A DNA stretch of 36,653 nucleotides from a bacterium (GTDB lineage Bacteria > JAHJDO01), in NCBI GenBank assembly GCA_018812485.1, contig JAHJDO010000089.1:1-36653 (forward strand), in the 5' to 3' direction. Within the stretch, counting starts at the first letter, position 1. The number at the start of each line of letters is the position of its first letter. The position numbers and the translations under genes were made by a program. Of this stretch, positions 9,016 to 18,179 are shown piece after piece. The notes beneath the pieces are model-generated. The model had not been told where the DNA came from and did not search any database. It saw only the letters and a list, made by a program, of their open reading frames with translations.

Positions 9016-9513
9016 ATGGTTAGAAAGTTATTGTATAGTATGGCTGCCTTCAGCTTATTAATGACAGCGGGATGCGTGTCATCGCGCCTGTTTGTAAAAA
9101 AAGAATATGATGACGGCTATTTAAGAGGATTCAAAGAAGGCTCAAAGTATAACTTAAACAGGTACAAGTATGACGACGTAGGCGGGCTTCCGTACAAATA
9201 CTGGACAAAGCCTATGGTTCAGAGAATATATATCCCCCCAAGAATTGTGGGAGGCTGTATGGTGCCAGGCCATTATGAATATGTAACAATAGTGCCTGGA
9301 CAATGGAGAACACATTTCGCCTATCCAATAGGGGAAGGCGGATTAAAACCAGAACAAAACGAGAAAGGAGTACGAGATGTTGATAACGCGATCAAGAGTC
9401 TTTACGGTGTTGGTAGTCAGTCTGATGATGCTGACTTGTGGTACAACGATGACCACAAGCGCGGAAAGTCTGACGAAGAAAAACGAGACAAGGATAACAA
9501 AGCAACAAAATAA
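9016..9513 (+). CDS. outer-membrane lipoprotein, possible TraV paralogue
   Basis: A 165-residue protein with a lipobox TAGC (Cys near residue 20). The middle shares the layout of the TraV-like protein encoded before traC: RIYIPPRIVGG, then a CMVPGHYEYV block, then PGQW. The C-terminal ~45 residues are hydrophilic and low in pattern, and their codons are also the signal-peptide region of the secretin gene read in another frame. It may be a second outer-membrane anchor, perhaps for the secretin that follows. The gene itself looks real (signal peptide plus conserved core); its tail may be shaped mainly by the overlap. Confidence 0.65.
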   Translation: MVRKLLYSMAAFSLLMTAGCVSSRLFVKKEYDDGYLRGFKEGSKYNLNRYKYDDVGGLPYKYWTKPMVQRIYIPPRIVGGCMVPGHYEYVTIVPGQWRTHFAYPIGEGGLKPEQNEKGVRDVDNAIKSLYGVGSQSDDADLWYNDDHKRGKSDEEKRDKDNKATK

Positions 9514-12166
9514 GGAGATTAAGGGGCTCATAAAAAGAGCAAAGGTTCAGTATAAGGGGGAGCACTATGAGAACGTAGTAGATTTATGCAAACAAGTTCT
9601 TAATACAAACCTAGAGAATGGAAAAGCCCTGAACAAAAAAGCTCTTAAATTAAAAGTAAAAGCAGAAGCTAAGTTAAATAAGATTAAAGAGCAAGCAAAA
9701 AAGGAAGCGGCTAAGAATAAGGAAGCTGAAAAACAAAAGAAAGAAAAAGCAAAGCAAGCGCTAATCGAAAATTTAATGAATCAGGCCAGACAGAAAATGA
9801 AGAGCAACGAGTATGATTTTGTAATAGCTCTTTGCGATGAGGTTCTCAAGATAGACGATAGTGAGATAGAAACGGTAAAATTAAAGGAAAAAGCGAAGAC
9901 AGCGTTAAAAGAGAAGAAAGAAGAAGAAAGGCAAAGACAGGAGCAAGAGACAAAAATAAATAAAGAGAGAGCAATTAGAAGCTATTTAGATCAGGCAAAA
10001 GCGGAATATAAGAACAAGAATTATAAGAAAGCAGAAAGAGCTGCAGAGCATGTTTTGCAGATAGACAGAAGCAACAAAAAAGCAAAATCAATATGGACAA
10101 AATCAGATTCAAGGTTAGAAGATATCTCAGGGAAAGAAGAAAAGGAAGCCAGCAGGATAAAAATTAGAACATTAAAGAGCGAGTTGAAACTGGCATGGGA
10201 ACAGAAGAAATATAAAGAAGTTGTAGAGATATGCAATTTGCTCCATGAGAATGTACCCGGAGATAGCATGGCAACAAAATACGAGAGAAAAGCAAAGGAT
10301 AATCTTGCAAAACAGATGGTAGCGAAAAGGCTAATGGCCTCTACTGAAGAAAAAGAGGAGAAACAGAGAGAGTTGGACGGGTATGTCACAGAAGCTATCG
10401 AAAAATACAAAAAGAAAGATTATGCAGGGGCGCGGGATGCAGCAAAAAAAGCGCTAGAGATTGATAAAGATAATGACATTGTGTTGCCGATATACATTAA
10501 AGCAAACAGACGAGCGGATATGGCAGGCCCTGGGGTAGTAAAAGAGAAAGATACCACAGGAGCAGTGCCTGTATCAAAGCCTAAAAAGGATAAGGCAATG
10601 CGGGAAGAAATTGAGGGCAAAGAGGATAAATTAGAGTTTAAGAAGGAAGACATAAAAGACGCCCAGAGTGACGCTCTCTCTGAAAACGCAGATATTAAGG
10701 CAAAAATAAAAGAGATAGACGATTCAGGGCAGCTCCAGGCGCCTGCGCCGCCAACATCGGTCAAAAGACCTGATATGGATAGGTGGACCGGGCTAATAGA
10801 CGAAGTTGACCAGGCAAAAACAGAGGTAAGCAAACCTGAATTTAATATTACTGTAGAGAAATTAGAAAAGAGCGTAAGTTTACGCTGTATGGACGTTGAA
10901 TTACAGAAGCTTTTAGAAACTCTGTTGTCAGACGAATTTGTTCTGGTATTAGGCGAAGGAGTTAGTACAAAAAAACTTATCTCAATAAATGTAAAAGAAC
11001 AGCCTTTAGGATCGGTTTTAACATCGGTTGTTACTCCGCTGGGATATTCGTGGAAGGTAAGAAGAGATAAAATAGTAGTTTTTGCTTTTGACACAAAGAC
11101 ATTCCGCGTTGTGCTGCCATCATTAGCGCATGGTTTTATAAACAAAATATCTAACGAGACCGAGACAAAAGAGACCGAAAGCGGCTCAGGGAGTGAAACA
11201 ACAAAAACAAAAGCTAAAATTGGGGCCACGATTACCGTGCAGACAGAAGTGGAAGATATGTCTGTATGGGACGAGATTGACGCTAATTTAAAGTCTTTTA
11301 TATCTGAGAAGGGGAAATATATTGTAAACAAGGGAGCAGGGCTAATTATTGTAAAGGATTATGGATACATCCTGGACAACATTGCGCAGTACATAACAAA
11401 TGTTAATAGGGAGCTATCCAGGCAGGTTCTGCTAGAAGTAAAGTTAATTGATGTGTCATTGAGCCATACAAAGGAAACGGGTATCGACTGGGGAGCAATT
11501 ACAAAGAAAGTTTCAGCTTTGGGTGTTGGTAACCTAACTATTTCAGGTAACTTTACAGATGCAGTATCCAACGGATTTGTTTTAAATGCTCAGGGGCCAA
11601 ACGCAGGATCAGGAGATTCAAGAAGAGGCATACAAACACTAATCAAGCTGCTTGAGGAGCAAGGAGAGGTTTCTATTTTATCTCAGCCAAAGCAAATGGT
11701 CTTAAATAATCAACCGGCAGTAATTCAGGTAGGCAGAATTGTGACATATATTGCAAGTTCAACCAGATCTGTTACTGATACTGGGGAGTCTTATACTATT
11801 GAGACATCAGACGTTCAGGAAGGAATCACAATGTTTGTTGTGGCAAGGATAAATGAAAGCGGAGAAATATACGTAAATATATCTCCTGTCTTGACAACTA
11901 TTGAGCAGATTCGACAAATACAGATGGGTGGCACAACTATAGAAGCTCCAGAACAGACAATCAGAGCAATGACCACAACAGTTAGAATAAGAAACGGAGA
12001 TACAATAATTCTTGGCGGGCTTATATCTAAAGACAAAAAATATACAGATCAGTCAGTTCCTTTCTTTAACCGGATTCCCTTCATCGGGAAGGCTTTTGGA
12101 TATACAGAAAGGGATGTAACAAGATCAGAACTGGTTATTATGATCACGCCAATAATTGTGTCATAA
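9377..12166 (+). CDS. type IVb pilus secretin with N-terminal TPR repeats (PilN/PilQ-like)
   Basis: A 929-residue outer-membrane pore protein. A signal peptide ends in TTSA-ES; GAAAGGAG lies 8 bases before the ATG, which supports a 137-base overlap with the preceding lipoprotein gene. About 40-400 holds five TPR-like repeats of the form KYKKKDYAGARDAAKKALEI. N-domains follow (about 480-580), then the GKYIVNKGAGLIIVKDYGY segment typical of PilN/BfpB secretins, then the secretin barrel ending in ILGGLISKD and a SELVIMITPIIV tail. It would let the type IV pilus cross the outer membrane. The long TPR front end is unusual for the family. Confidence 0.88.
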   Translation: MLITRSRVFTVLVVSLMMLTCGTTMTTSAESLTKKNETRITKQQNKEIKGLIKRAKVQYKGEHYENVVDLCKQVLNTNLENGKALNKKALKLKVKAEAKLNKIKEQAKKEAAKNKEAEKQKKEKAKQALIENLMNQARQKMKSNEYDFVIALCDEVLKIDDSEIETVKLKEKAKTALKEKKEEERQRQEQETKINKERAIRSYLDQAKAEYKNKNYKKAERAAEHVLQIDRSNKKAKSIWTKSDSRLEDISGKEEKEASRIKIRTLKSELKLAWEQKKYKEVVEICNLLHENVPGDSMATKYERKAKDNLAKQMVAKRLMASTEEKEEKQRELDGYVTEAIEKYKKKDYAGARDAAKKALEIDKDNDIVLPIYIKANRRADMAGPGVVKEKDTTGAVPVSKPKKDKAMREEIEGKEDKLEFKKEDIKDAQSDALSENADIKAKIKEIDDSGQLQAPAPPTSVKRPDMDRWTGLIDEVDQAKTEVSKPEFNITVEKLEKSVSLRCMDVELQKLLETLLSDEFVLVLGEGVSTKKLISINVKEQPLGSVLTSVVTPLGYSWKVRRDKIVVFAFDTKTFRVVLPSLAHGFINKISNETETKETESGSGSETTKTKAKIGATITVQTEVEDMSVWDEIDANLKSFISEKGKYIVNKGAGLIIVKDYGYILDNIAQYITNVNRELSRQVLLEVKLIDVSLSHTKETGIDWGAITKKVSALGVGNLTISGNFTDAVSNGFVLNAQGPNAGSGDSRRGIQTLIKLLEEQGEVSILSQPKQMVLNNQPAVIQVGRIVTYIASSTRSVTDTGESYTIETSDVQEGITMFVVARINESGEIYVNISPVLTTIEQIRQIQMGGTTIEAPEQTIRAMTTTVRIRNGDTIILGGLISKDKKYTDQSVPFFNRIPFIGKAFGYTERDVTRSELVIMITPIIVS

Positions 12167-12179
12167 GGAGATTACATAG

Positions 12180-13310
12180 ATGCGAATTGTATATGGAAAA
12201 TGGTGCTTGATTGAAGACGATTCAGGGAAAGTAGAAGTTGTTGAATCAGATAAGTTAAGCCGAATAAATTTCGAAAAAAAGAAGATAGTTGTAGGTGTTG
12301 CGGATCATGACTCGCAAGTTTCTACAGAGCCGTCAAGCGTGGAATTAAGAGACGTTGACATTTCTGCTGTACAGCCAGCAGAAGCTCAGCTTTGGGCAAT
12401 CTCAACAATAACCAGAGATACAATGAATAAAATAAGCAATATGGGAAAGATAGAAGGAGTCTATCCCATCGCGCCTGTAGTAATAAAAGGAATTAAAATA
12501 GAAAAGATTCCAAACCTAGAAGAGAAAAGAACCGTCTATATAGAAAAATGGAGCGAGAGCGAGGGATTTGCGGTCGGCTTTTGTGGCCAGAGAATATATT
12601 TTTGCGATTTTATTTCAATGAATCCAGAAGTATTGATAAGCGATATAATAAGAATACAGAAAAAAATGTCAGCCACGCAAATTACCGATATGCCCTTTCA
12701 TTTAGTAACGAATAGTCAGGAAATTGGTAACATGGCGTTGGAAGACAACCTTTTTGGCGCAGGGGATATTGCCGTTGTACCAACGCATTTATCGCTAAAA
12801 GGGTTGGCACATGTTGAGGATATAAAGCCATTCAGGTATCCGGAAGAAATAGCAAGGGAAGAGAAAAACAAACAGCTTAAAAAGGACAGAAAGTTTATGG
12901 CAGTTGCCGGAACTATTGCACTAGCAATGCTTGCAGTAAGCGTTTGGTTTTTACATGGATTCCAGGTTAACACCGATAAATTAAAAATTCTAAATGACAC
13001 AAAAAGAAAGATTAAAGTGGAGAATATTATTCTAACACAACAAAGATATGAAGCAATAATAGAGGCAAATAATATAGATATATTGCCTATTGTTCAAAAA
13101 TTACAATTTATCTTTGGAAACAAATTCATTCCATTTGCAAATATTAAAAATAAGTCCGGAGAGATTTATCTAAACGCATATTTTGAAAAACCCCCTATTT
13201 TAAAAGAGCCAGGGTTAATTCAAAGAATCAGGGGTGTTATGAAAACAGCAAAGATAGAAGCGACAATTGTAAAAGGAAAGCAAGGGATAAAGGTGTCATA
13301 TGTGGAATAA
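12180..13310 (+). CDS. PilO2-like type IVb pilus inner-membrane protein
   Basis: A 376-residue protein with a cytoplasmic domain of about 240 residues, a single membrane helix (about 241-260), and a short periplasmic C-terminus. The segment TVYIEKWSESEGFAVGFC and the order after a PilN-type secretin resemble PilO2 of R64-like pili, a bitopic protein doing the work of PilM/PilN or GspL. It would tie the cytoplasmic ATPase to the periplasmic alignment complex. A GGAG lies upstream, and the stop overlaps the next start by 11 bases. The assignment rests on topology and neighbours more than on strong motifs. Confidence 0.62.
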   Translation: MRIVYGKWCLIEDDSGKVEVVESDKLSRINFEKKKIVVGVADHDSQVSTEPSSVELRDVDISAVQPAEAQLWAISTITRDTMNKISNMGKIEGVYPIAPVVIKGIKIEKIPNLEEKRTVYIEKWSESEGFAVGFCGQRIYFCDFISMNPEVLISDIIRIQKKMSATQITDMPFHLVTNSQEIGNMALEDNLFGAGDIAVVPTHLSLKGLAHVEDIKPFRYPEEIAREEKNKQLKKDRKFMAVAGTIALAMLAVSVWFLHGFQVNTDKLKILNDTKRKIKVENIILTQQRYEAIIEANNIDILPIVQKLQFIFGNKFIPFANIKNKSGEIYLNAYFEKPPILKEPGLIQRIRGVMKTAKIEATIVKGKQGIKVSYVE

Positions 13311-13872
13311 GTTTAAATTACTGGGAATTATGTTTATAATTGCGGCTTTTTTAGCCGGATTTTACACCATTAATACTTTCTATAGAGATATAGATTTGAA
13401 GAAGAACATAAAAAGTTCAAAGGTTGAGCTTTTTGCGCTTAAAAAAAGCATGGAAAGAATTAGAACGTTACCTAAAGCAGAAAAAGGAAAGAGTATAGAT
13501 GTATTGTTTAATGAGCTTTGCAAAGAGCTTTCGCAATTTTGCGAATTGCTTAAAATCAATTATGGGTTACAAGCTGTCGGTTCAGTTGTTAAAGATGTAG
13601 GGAAGAAAAAGTTTACGGAGACAAAAGTCCAGGAAGAAAGGGTCCCTACGCTTGATTATGTTGTCAATAGCGAGCTTCCTGGCGTTAAGAAATTAGGATT
13701 ACAATTTACCTATGAGATAACACGGGGGAATATTATAAGTTCTACTTATATTCTAGAGATATTACAGAAATACCCTGTGTTAATTAAGGAATTAAGAATA
13801 ATAAGTGGGAAATATATTCTTAATTTTGATTTGTATGGGCTGGAAAAACTGTCAATAATTTTAGGAGGGTAA
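13300..13872 (+). CDS. PilO/GspM-like pilus alignment protein
   Basis: A 190-residue protein: a short N-terminal tail, one membrane helix (about 6-25), a coiled-coil helix (about 30-60), and a small periplasmic alpha/beta domain ending in a hydrophobic strand-helix pair. This is the shape of PilO and GspM proteins of the inner-membrane alignment complex. It overlaps the preceding PilO2-like gene by 11 bases, and the PilP-like gene begins one base after its stop. No strong sequence motif is visible, so the function is inferred from shape and operon position. Confidence 0.55.
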   Translation: MWNKFKLLGIMFIIAAFLAGFYTINTFYRDIDLKKNIKSSKVELFALKKSMERIRTLPKAEKGKSIDVLFNELCKELSQFCELLKINYGLQAVGSVVKDVGKKKFTETKVQEERVPTLDYVVNSELPGVKKLGLQFTYEITRGNIISSTYILEILQKYPVLIKELRIISGKYILNFDLYGLEKLSIILGG

Positions 13873-13873
13873 T

Positions 13874-14404
13874 ATGAGAAAAAAAGGAGTTTTTTGGATC
13901 GCCGGAATGTTCGTTGCATTAGGGATGATTATACCAAGTATAGGGCTATGCGAAGAACAGCAAAAGCAAGCTGAGGAAAGCAAAAAAATATACGACACAA
14001 AACCGTTAATCAAGCTAGAAGAGGAGATTTCAACAGAGGAGAAGCAGCTCAAATTGCTTGAGATAAAAGCGCAGAAGAAGAAATACGAAATTGAAATCAG
14101 AGGAATCGAAGCGCAAATGCAAGATTTTGAAAGCACGAATGGTGGACAGGCAGGACGCGTTTATCAAAGGCAGAAGATTAGAAGCAGTCAAGGCAAAGAA
14201 GGAGAGGATGTTAATTGGTTATCAAAAGCATATCTTAAAATGGTGTTTAAAAAGCAGAATGTGAACTATGCCATGATTTCATTTAATGATAGAGAAATTA
14301 CAGTTAAAGAAGGGGATCTTTTTGAGGGTTATAAAGTAGAAAAAATTGCAACAGATTATGTTGTGATAAAAGCAGGCAAGATTATCGAAAGGATATCGTG
14401 GTGA
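13874..14404 (+). CDS. pilP: PilP-like pilus biogenesis protein
   Basis: A 176-residue exported protein: a signal peptide ending near GLC-EE, a long charged coiled coil (about 30-85), a linker, and a C-terminal beta domain (about 125-176) with the pattern AMISFNDREITVKEGDLFEG, then VEKIATDYVVI. That domain is the PilP/GspC homology region that contacts the secretin. The coiled coil plus a small beta domain matches R64-type PilP. It lies between the PilO-like gene and the ATPase, and ends on a TGATG overlap with the ATPase start. Confidence 0.68.
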   Translation: MRKKGVFWIAGMFVALGMIIPSIGLCEEQQKQAEESKKIYDTKPLIKLEEEISTEEKQLKLLEIKAQKKKYEIEIRGIEAQMQDFESTNGGQAGRVYQRQKIRSSQGKEGEDVNWLSKAYLKMVFKKQNVNYAMISFNDREITVKEGDLFEGYKVEKIATDYVVIKAGKIIERISW

Positions 14405-16059
14405 TGGTAAAAAGAGCGCATACAATTCCGTTAGGGCAATGGCTTTTAGGGCAGGGAGAGGTTTCGGAAGAAAACCTTGCAGTCGCGCTTAATGAACAAA
14501 AACAAACAGGAAAAGCGCTGGGCGATATATTAATAGAAAAGCATTTTGCTTCTGAAGAAAGCGTATATTTAGCCCTGGCTGGTCAGATAGGCTATGAATA
14601 TATAAATACCCTTCCGGTTGGTTTGATTGATAACAAGGTGTTGGATCGTTTAGATATTAACGTTCTTAGAAAGAAGTCTGTTGTGCCAATCAGGCATAAA
14701 GGAAGCACATGTTTTGTTATTTCAGATCCAAGCGATGATTTGGTAATTAAATATTTAATAGAACAAGGGTATCTAAGTTATAAAAGACTGCTTACAACGC
14801 CAGCAAATATTGAGTCACTCTATTCGGAGATAACGACAAGCGATAAAAAAACTATTGAGAAACAAATCAGCCTGATGCAGAAGAGTGGAGTGGATCATGA
14901 AGAGGGAGAAATTAGAGAGTTTGTGCATAGGATTTTAAGTATAGCAATAAGTAGTGATGCAACAGATATTCACTTTGAGCCGGAGGGGTCTATAACAAGA
15001 GTAAGGATTCGTATAGATGGTATCTTATATGAAGAGAAACCTATTTCAATTAGTAGGCATAATCGCTTAGTAAATGTGCTCTATAGCATGGGGAAAGCGA
15101 CGGTTTCAGAATTCGGCAAGTTTCAGGATAAGCAGTTTAGTATAGAAACCACCATGAAAAGGAAAGTAGATGTAAGGCTTTCTTCAATTCCTACTGAACA
15201 TGGAGAGCGGGCCTCTATAGTTTTGCGACTGCTCAACAGAGAGAGGTCTTTGTCAGCTCTTAGCAAGCTTGGTTTTTCAAAGGATAGCTATAACAAAATA
15301 CAAAAAGTGATTGAATTCCCGTATGGCATGGTAATTTTTACAGGGCCTACTGGAAGCGGCAAGACGACCTCTCTATATTCAATACTTCAGGAATTAAGAG
15401 GACCAAAAATCAAGATTATCACGATTGAAGATCCAATTGAAATTGATATATCCATGGTGCAGCAGGTTCAAATAAATGAAAAAGCCGGAATAACGTTCCC
15501 TGAAGCATCAAGAAGGTTTCTAAGGCATGACCCGGATATAATATTAATAGGTGAAATCAGGGATAAAGAAACTGCTGAGGAAGCTATACGAGCTGCAATG
15601 ACAGGCCATAAGGTTTTTACAACACTGCATACAAACAGCGCAATAGACTCTATATCGAGATTTCTGGATCTGGGTGTTTCCAGGTGGAATCTTGCAAGTT
15701 CTCTTTTGGCTGTTGTTGCGCAAAGGTTGATCAGAGTTCTCTGCCCGAATTGCAAAGAGAAAGATGATCCCAGTAAATATAAAGGGATAGACATTAAAGA
15801 TGTGAAAATATACAAAGCCAGCAAGAAAGGCTGCGAGAAATGTAACGGTAAGGGGTATAAAGGGCGAACAGCCGCATCAGAAGTATTTATAATAAATGAT
15901 AAAATAAGATCCGTTATATCTAATTCTTTTAATATTGATAAACTTATTGAAGCTGCAAAAAAGCAGGGATATAGAACATTACTTGAAGATGCAATGGATA
16001 TCTTGAAACAAGGAAAAACAAGTGTTGAGGAAATTAAAAGAGTGATAGGAGTAATGTAA
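14404..16059 (+). CDS. type IV pilus assembly ATPase (PilB/PilQ/GspE family)
   Basis: A 551-residue hexameric secretion ATPase. An N-terminal MshEN-like domain (about 1-140) precedes the catalytic core. The Walker A GPTGSGKT lies at about 314-321, followed by the Asp box IITIEDPIE, the Walker B LIGEIRD, and the His box TTLHTNSA. Two CxxC pairs (CPNC near 446, CEKC near 477) form the zinc site typical of PilB/GspE extension ATPases. I chose the ATG in the TGATG overlap; a GTG six bases earlier is possible. It powers pilus extension. No PilT-type retraction ATPase is present in the window. Confidence 0.93.
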   Translation: MVKRAHTIPLGQWLLGQGEVSEENLAVALNEQKQTGKALGDILIEKHFASEESVYLALAGQIGYEYINTLPVGLIDNKVLDRLDINVLRKKSVVPIRHKGSTCFVISDPSDDLVIKYLIEQGYLSYKRLLTTPANIESLYSEITTSDKKTIEKQISLMQKSGVDHEEGEIREFVHRILSIAISSDATDIHFEPEGSITRVRIRIDGILYEEKPISISRHNRLVNVLYSMGKATVSEFGKFQDKQFSIETTMKRKVDVRLSSIPTEHGERASIVLRLLNRERSLSALSKLGFSKDSYNKIQKVIEFPYGMVIFTGPTGSGKTTSLYSILQELRGPKIKIITIEDPIEIDISMVQQVQINEKAGITFPEASRRFLRHDPDIILIGEIRDKETAEEAIRAAMTGHKVFTTLHTNSAIDSISRFLDLGVSRWNLASSLLAVVAQRLIRVLCPNCKEKDDPSKYKGIDIKDVKIYKASKKGCEKCNGKGYKGRTAASEVFIINDKIRSVISNSFNIDKLIEAAKKQGYRTLLEDAMDILKQGKTSVEEIKRVIGVM

Positions 16060-16061
16060 CA

Positions 16062-17270
16062 ATGTTATCGTTTTGTTATAGAGCTGTTTCGAGTGCTGGG
16101 ATAATAGTTGCGGGAAACATAGAAGGAGCTTCGCATAGAAGCGTTAAGAAAGGATTAATAAAGAAAAACTATCAGATTTTATCCCTATATCCAAATATAG
16201 TTAAGAGTTTATCATTGCTTTTTAAAAGACGACAGTTGAGCAGAAGCGCCTTAATTGACTTTTTTGGAGAGTTAGGTAAGTGCTTAAATATGGGAATGGA
16301 TCTACTTGCGAGTCTTAAGATGATGCGTGAAACCACGGTGGATAGTATGGTAAAGAGAGTTTGTGTTCTTGTTGATGAGAGCATACGAAACGGATTTACT
16401 CTGGCAGATGCTTTAGGGAGAACGAACGTTATCCCTAAAATCAGCATTGCAGCTGTTAGGGTTGGGGAGAAAAGCGGCGATTTATCTAAGTCGTTGAGAG
16501 ATTTGGCAGAGACATACAAAGTAGAGCAAGAGTTCGTATCAGAGTTAAAGCGCGCTGCAACATACCCTCTAGTTGTAATTAGTTTTTTGTTTATAGTGGT
16601 TATATTTGTTGGGTTTTATGTAATTCCTAAGCTAGAGCCACTTTTTGCAATCAGCGGCGGTGGAAACTTCATGACAAAAGGGCTTTTATTTCTCTCTTTT
16701 GTGTTAAGAAAATTTTGGTGGCTTATAATTATATCTTTTTTTGGCTTATGTTATTTTATAGGCGTTCTTAAAGAGCGGTTTTCCCAACAATTCTATGAAA
16801 TTATCTACAAGATAAAGCTGGTTGGCGTGATGGCAAAAGAAACCGCTATTTCAAGAGCATTTCATAATCTTGGTTTGCTGGCAGAAGCAGGGATCCCTGT
16901 CCTGGATAGCTTAAGTATTGTTGTTGAGAGCATGCCATATAAATATATATGCGCAAAACTCAATAAAGTTAGAGAAAGACTTTTGATGGGTGGGTCTTTT
17001 GGCGAAGTGCTTAATGACGGATTCTTTCCCCCGCAAGTGTATGATGTTATAGCCAGAGGAGAAAAAAGAGGAGCGCTTGGTGAATCTTTTTTAAGTGTGG
17101 CTGAGTATTATAGAGGGAAAGTACGAGACAAGCTTATTATTTTAACTAAATTGGTAGAGCCAGTAATGATTATAATAGCGGCATTACTGGTGGTTGGAGT
17201 GCTGTTTTCGTTCTTTGTGCCAATATATTCAAATGTAACAAATATAGAGAATATAAGTACTTTAAAATAA
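16062..17270 (+). CDS. type IV pilus/T2SS platform protein (PilC/GspF/PilR family)
   Basis: A 402-residue inner-membrane protein with the two-lobed GspF layout. The first cytoplasmic domain (about 60-165) contains FFGELGKCLNMGMDL and VGEKSGDLSKSL. Membrane helices lie around 170-190 and 220-245. The second cytoplasmic domain carries the repeated motif (LAEAGIPVLDSL, GEKRGALGESF), and a final helix lies near 368-388. It is the rotor-like platform on which the assembly ATPase acts. It starts two bases after the ATPase stop, and its stop overlaps an in-frame ATG of the following pilin reading frame. Confidence 0.92.
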   Translation: MLSFCYRAVSSAGIIVAGNIEGASHRSVKKGLIKKNYQILSLYPNIVKSLSLLFKRRQLSRSALIDFFGELGKCLNMGMDLLASLKMMRETTVDSMVKRVCVLVDESIRNGFTLADALGRTNVIPKISIAAVRVGEKSGDLSKSLRDLAETYKVEQEFVSELKRAATYPLVVISFLFIVVIFVGFYVIPKLEPLFAISGGGNFMTKGLLFLSFVLRKFWWLIIISFFGLCYFIGVLKERFSQQFYEIIYKIKLVGVMAKETAISRAFHNLGLLAEAGIPVLDSLSIVVESMPYKYICAKLNKVRERLLMGGSFGEVLNDGFFPPQVYDVIARGEKRGALGESFLSVAEYYRGKVRDKLIILTKLVEPVMIIIAALLVVGVLFSFFVPIYSNVTNIENISTLK

Positions 17271-17293
17271 TGAAAAAAGGGGGTGAGAAAAGA

Positions 17294-17731
17294 ATGATGA
17301 AGAGATCAATTAATCGCAAAGCATTTACATTGATTGAGTTGGCGATTGTAATGGTGATCATCGCCATACTTATTGGTGTATTAATTCCTACGTTTGGAAT
17401 GCGTGATAAGGCAAATATCTCAAGAGCAAAAGGAGATATCGGGGGACTGCATGCCGCAGCGTTAGGATATGTAAGTGCTGGCAGGACAACTTTTACTGGA
17501 GTTAGTGTTGCAGTTCTGGTTACCGAGGGACATCTGCCCGCAAACTTTTCTGGAACAGCTTCAAATCCATGGGGAGGAGATTATACGGTAGCCGTTAATA
17601 CGGATGCAACTAAAGTTGATATCGCTGCTACCGATGTACCGGCAAATGCAGGCGCAGATCTGGTAAGAACGTTTAATACAAAGAGTGAAGGAGCAGTTTA
17701 TGCTACCACGACATTTACGGTTACGTTCTAA
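17294..17731 (+). CDS. type IV prepilin, probable major pilin
   Basis: A 145-residue prepilin. I chose the ATG at 17294, which has a purine-rich GGGGGTGAG site and gives the short leader MMKRSINRKA before FTLIELAIV; the ORF is open from 17270. Prepilin peptidase would cut between A10 and F11, leaving Glu at mature position 5. The rest is a small globular head with SNPWGGDYTV and alternating polar strands. It is the first of three pilins following the platform gene, the place of pilS in R64. No prepilin peptidase gene is in the window, so a host enzyme is presumably used. Confidence 0.85.
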   Translation: MMKRSINRKAFTLIELAIVMVIIAILIGVLIPTFGMRDKANISRAKGDIGGLHAAALGYVSAGRTTFTGVSVAVLVTEGHLPANFSGTASNPWGGDYTVAVNTDATKVDIAATDVPANAGADLVRTFNTKSEGAVYATTTFTVTF

Positions 17732-18179
17732 ATATGGGTTTACGCTTCTTGAACTGGCTATATCTATAGTAATTTTAGGAGTATTGGTAATAATTATCGC
17801 GGGTACAGCGCATCAGAGGATAAAGGTGGCAAAAGCAGGAGCTGTAGTGAAATCAATGGCGGCTATTGCGGATGCAAGTGATGCGCACAGAAAAGATCAA
17901 GGATCATGGCCAACAACTCTGACTGATATAGCCAGTTATTTGCCTGCGAATTTTCAGGCAACAAATATGTTTGGAAACGGATACACATTATCATCTAATA
18001 ACATGATTTTTACGGTACAGACGGATATTCCTTCAGGGATTCTAACAGCTAGTAGATTGGGTTCACAATTCAGAATAATTAGTAATCCGCCAAATGTTAC
18101 ATTGTCTTTAACAAAAACCCTTGAAATGGGAGAAGTGGGGGAGGCTGTTTATGATAAACAACATTTATATGAAGAATAA
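17700..18179 (+). CDS. type IV prepilin, minor pilin
   Basis: A 159-residue prepilin starting at the ATG 6 bases after AAGGAG, inside the 3' end of the first pilin gene (32-base overlap). The leader ends in G13, then FTLLELAIS with the expected Glu at mature position 5. The head carries ATNMFGNGYTLSSNNMIFTVQTDIP, closely paralleling NSFGNAYSVSSTADAFTVQSNIP in the third prepilin, so these two genes are paralogues by duplication. It probably forms part of the pilus or its tip complex. Confidence 0.82.
   Translation: MLPRHLRLRSKYGFTLLELAISIVILGVLVIIIAGTAHQRIKVAKAGAVVKSMAAIADASDAHRKDQGSWPTTLTDIASYLPANFQATNMFGNGYTLSSNNMIFTVQTDIPSGILTASRLGSQFRIISNPPNVTLSLTKTLEMGEVGEAVYDKQHLYEE

Noticed and set aside
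10420-11331. A 303-codon open frame on the minus strand.
   Set aside because: It lies wholly within the secretin gene, is Ser/Phe-rich as expected for an antisense shadow, and has no recognisable motif.
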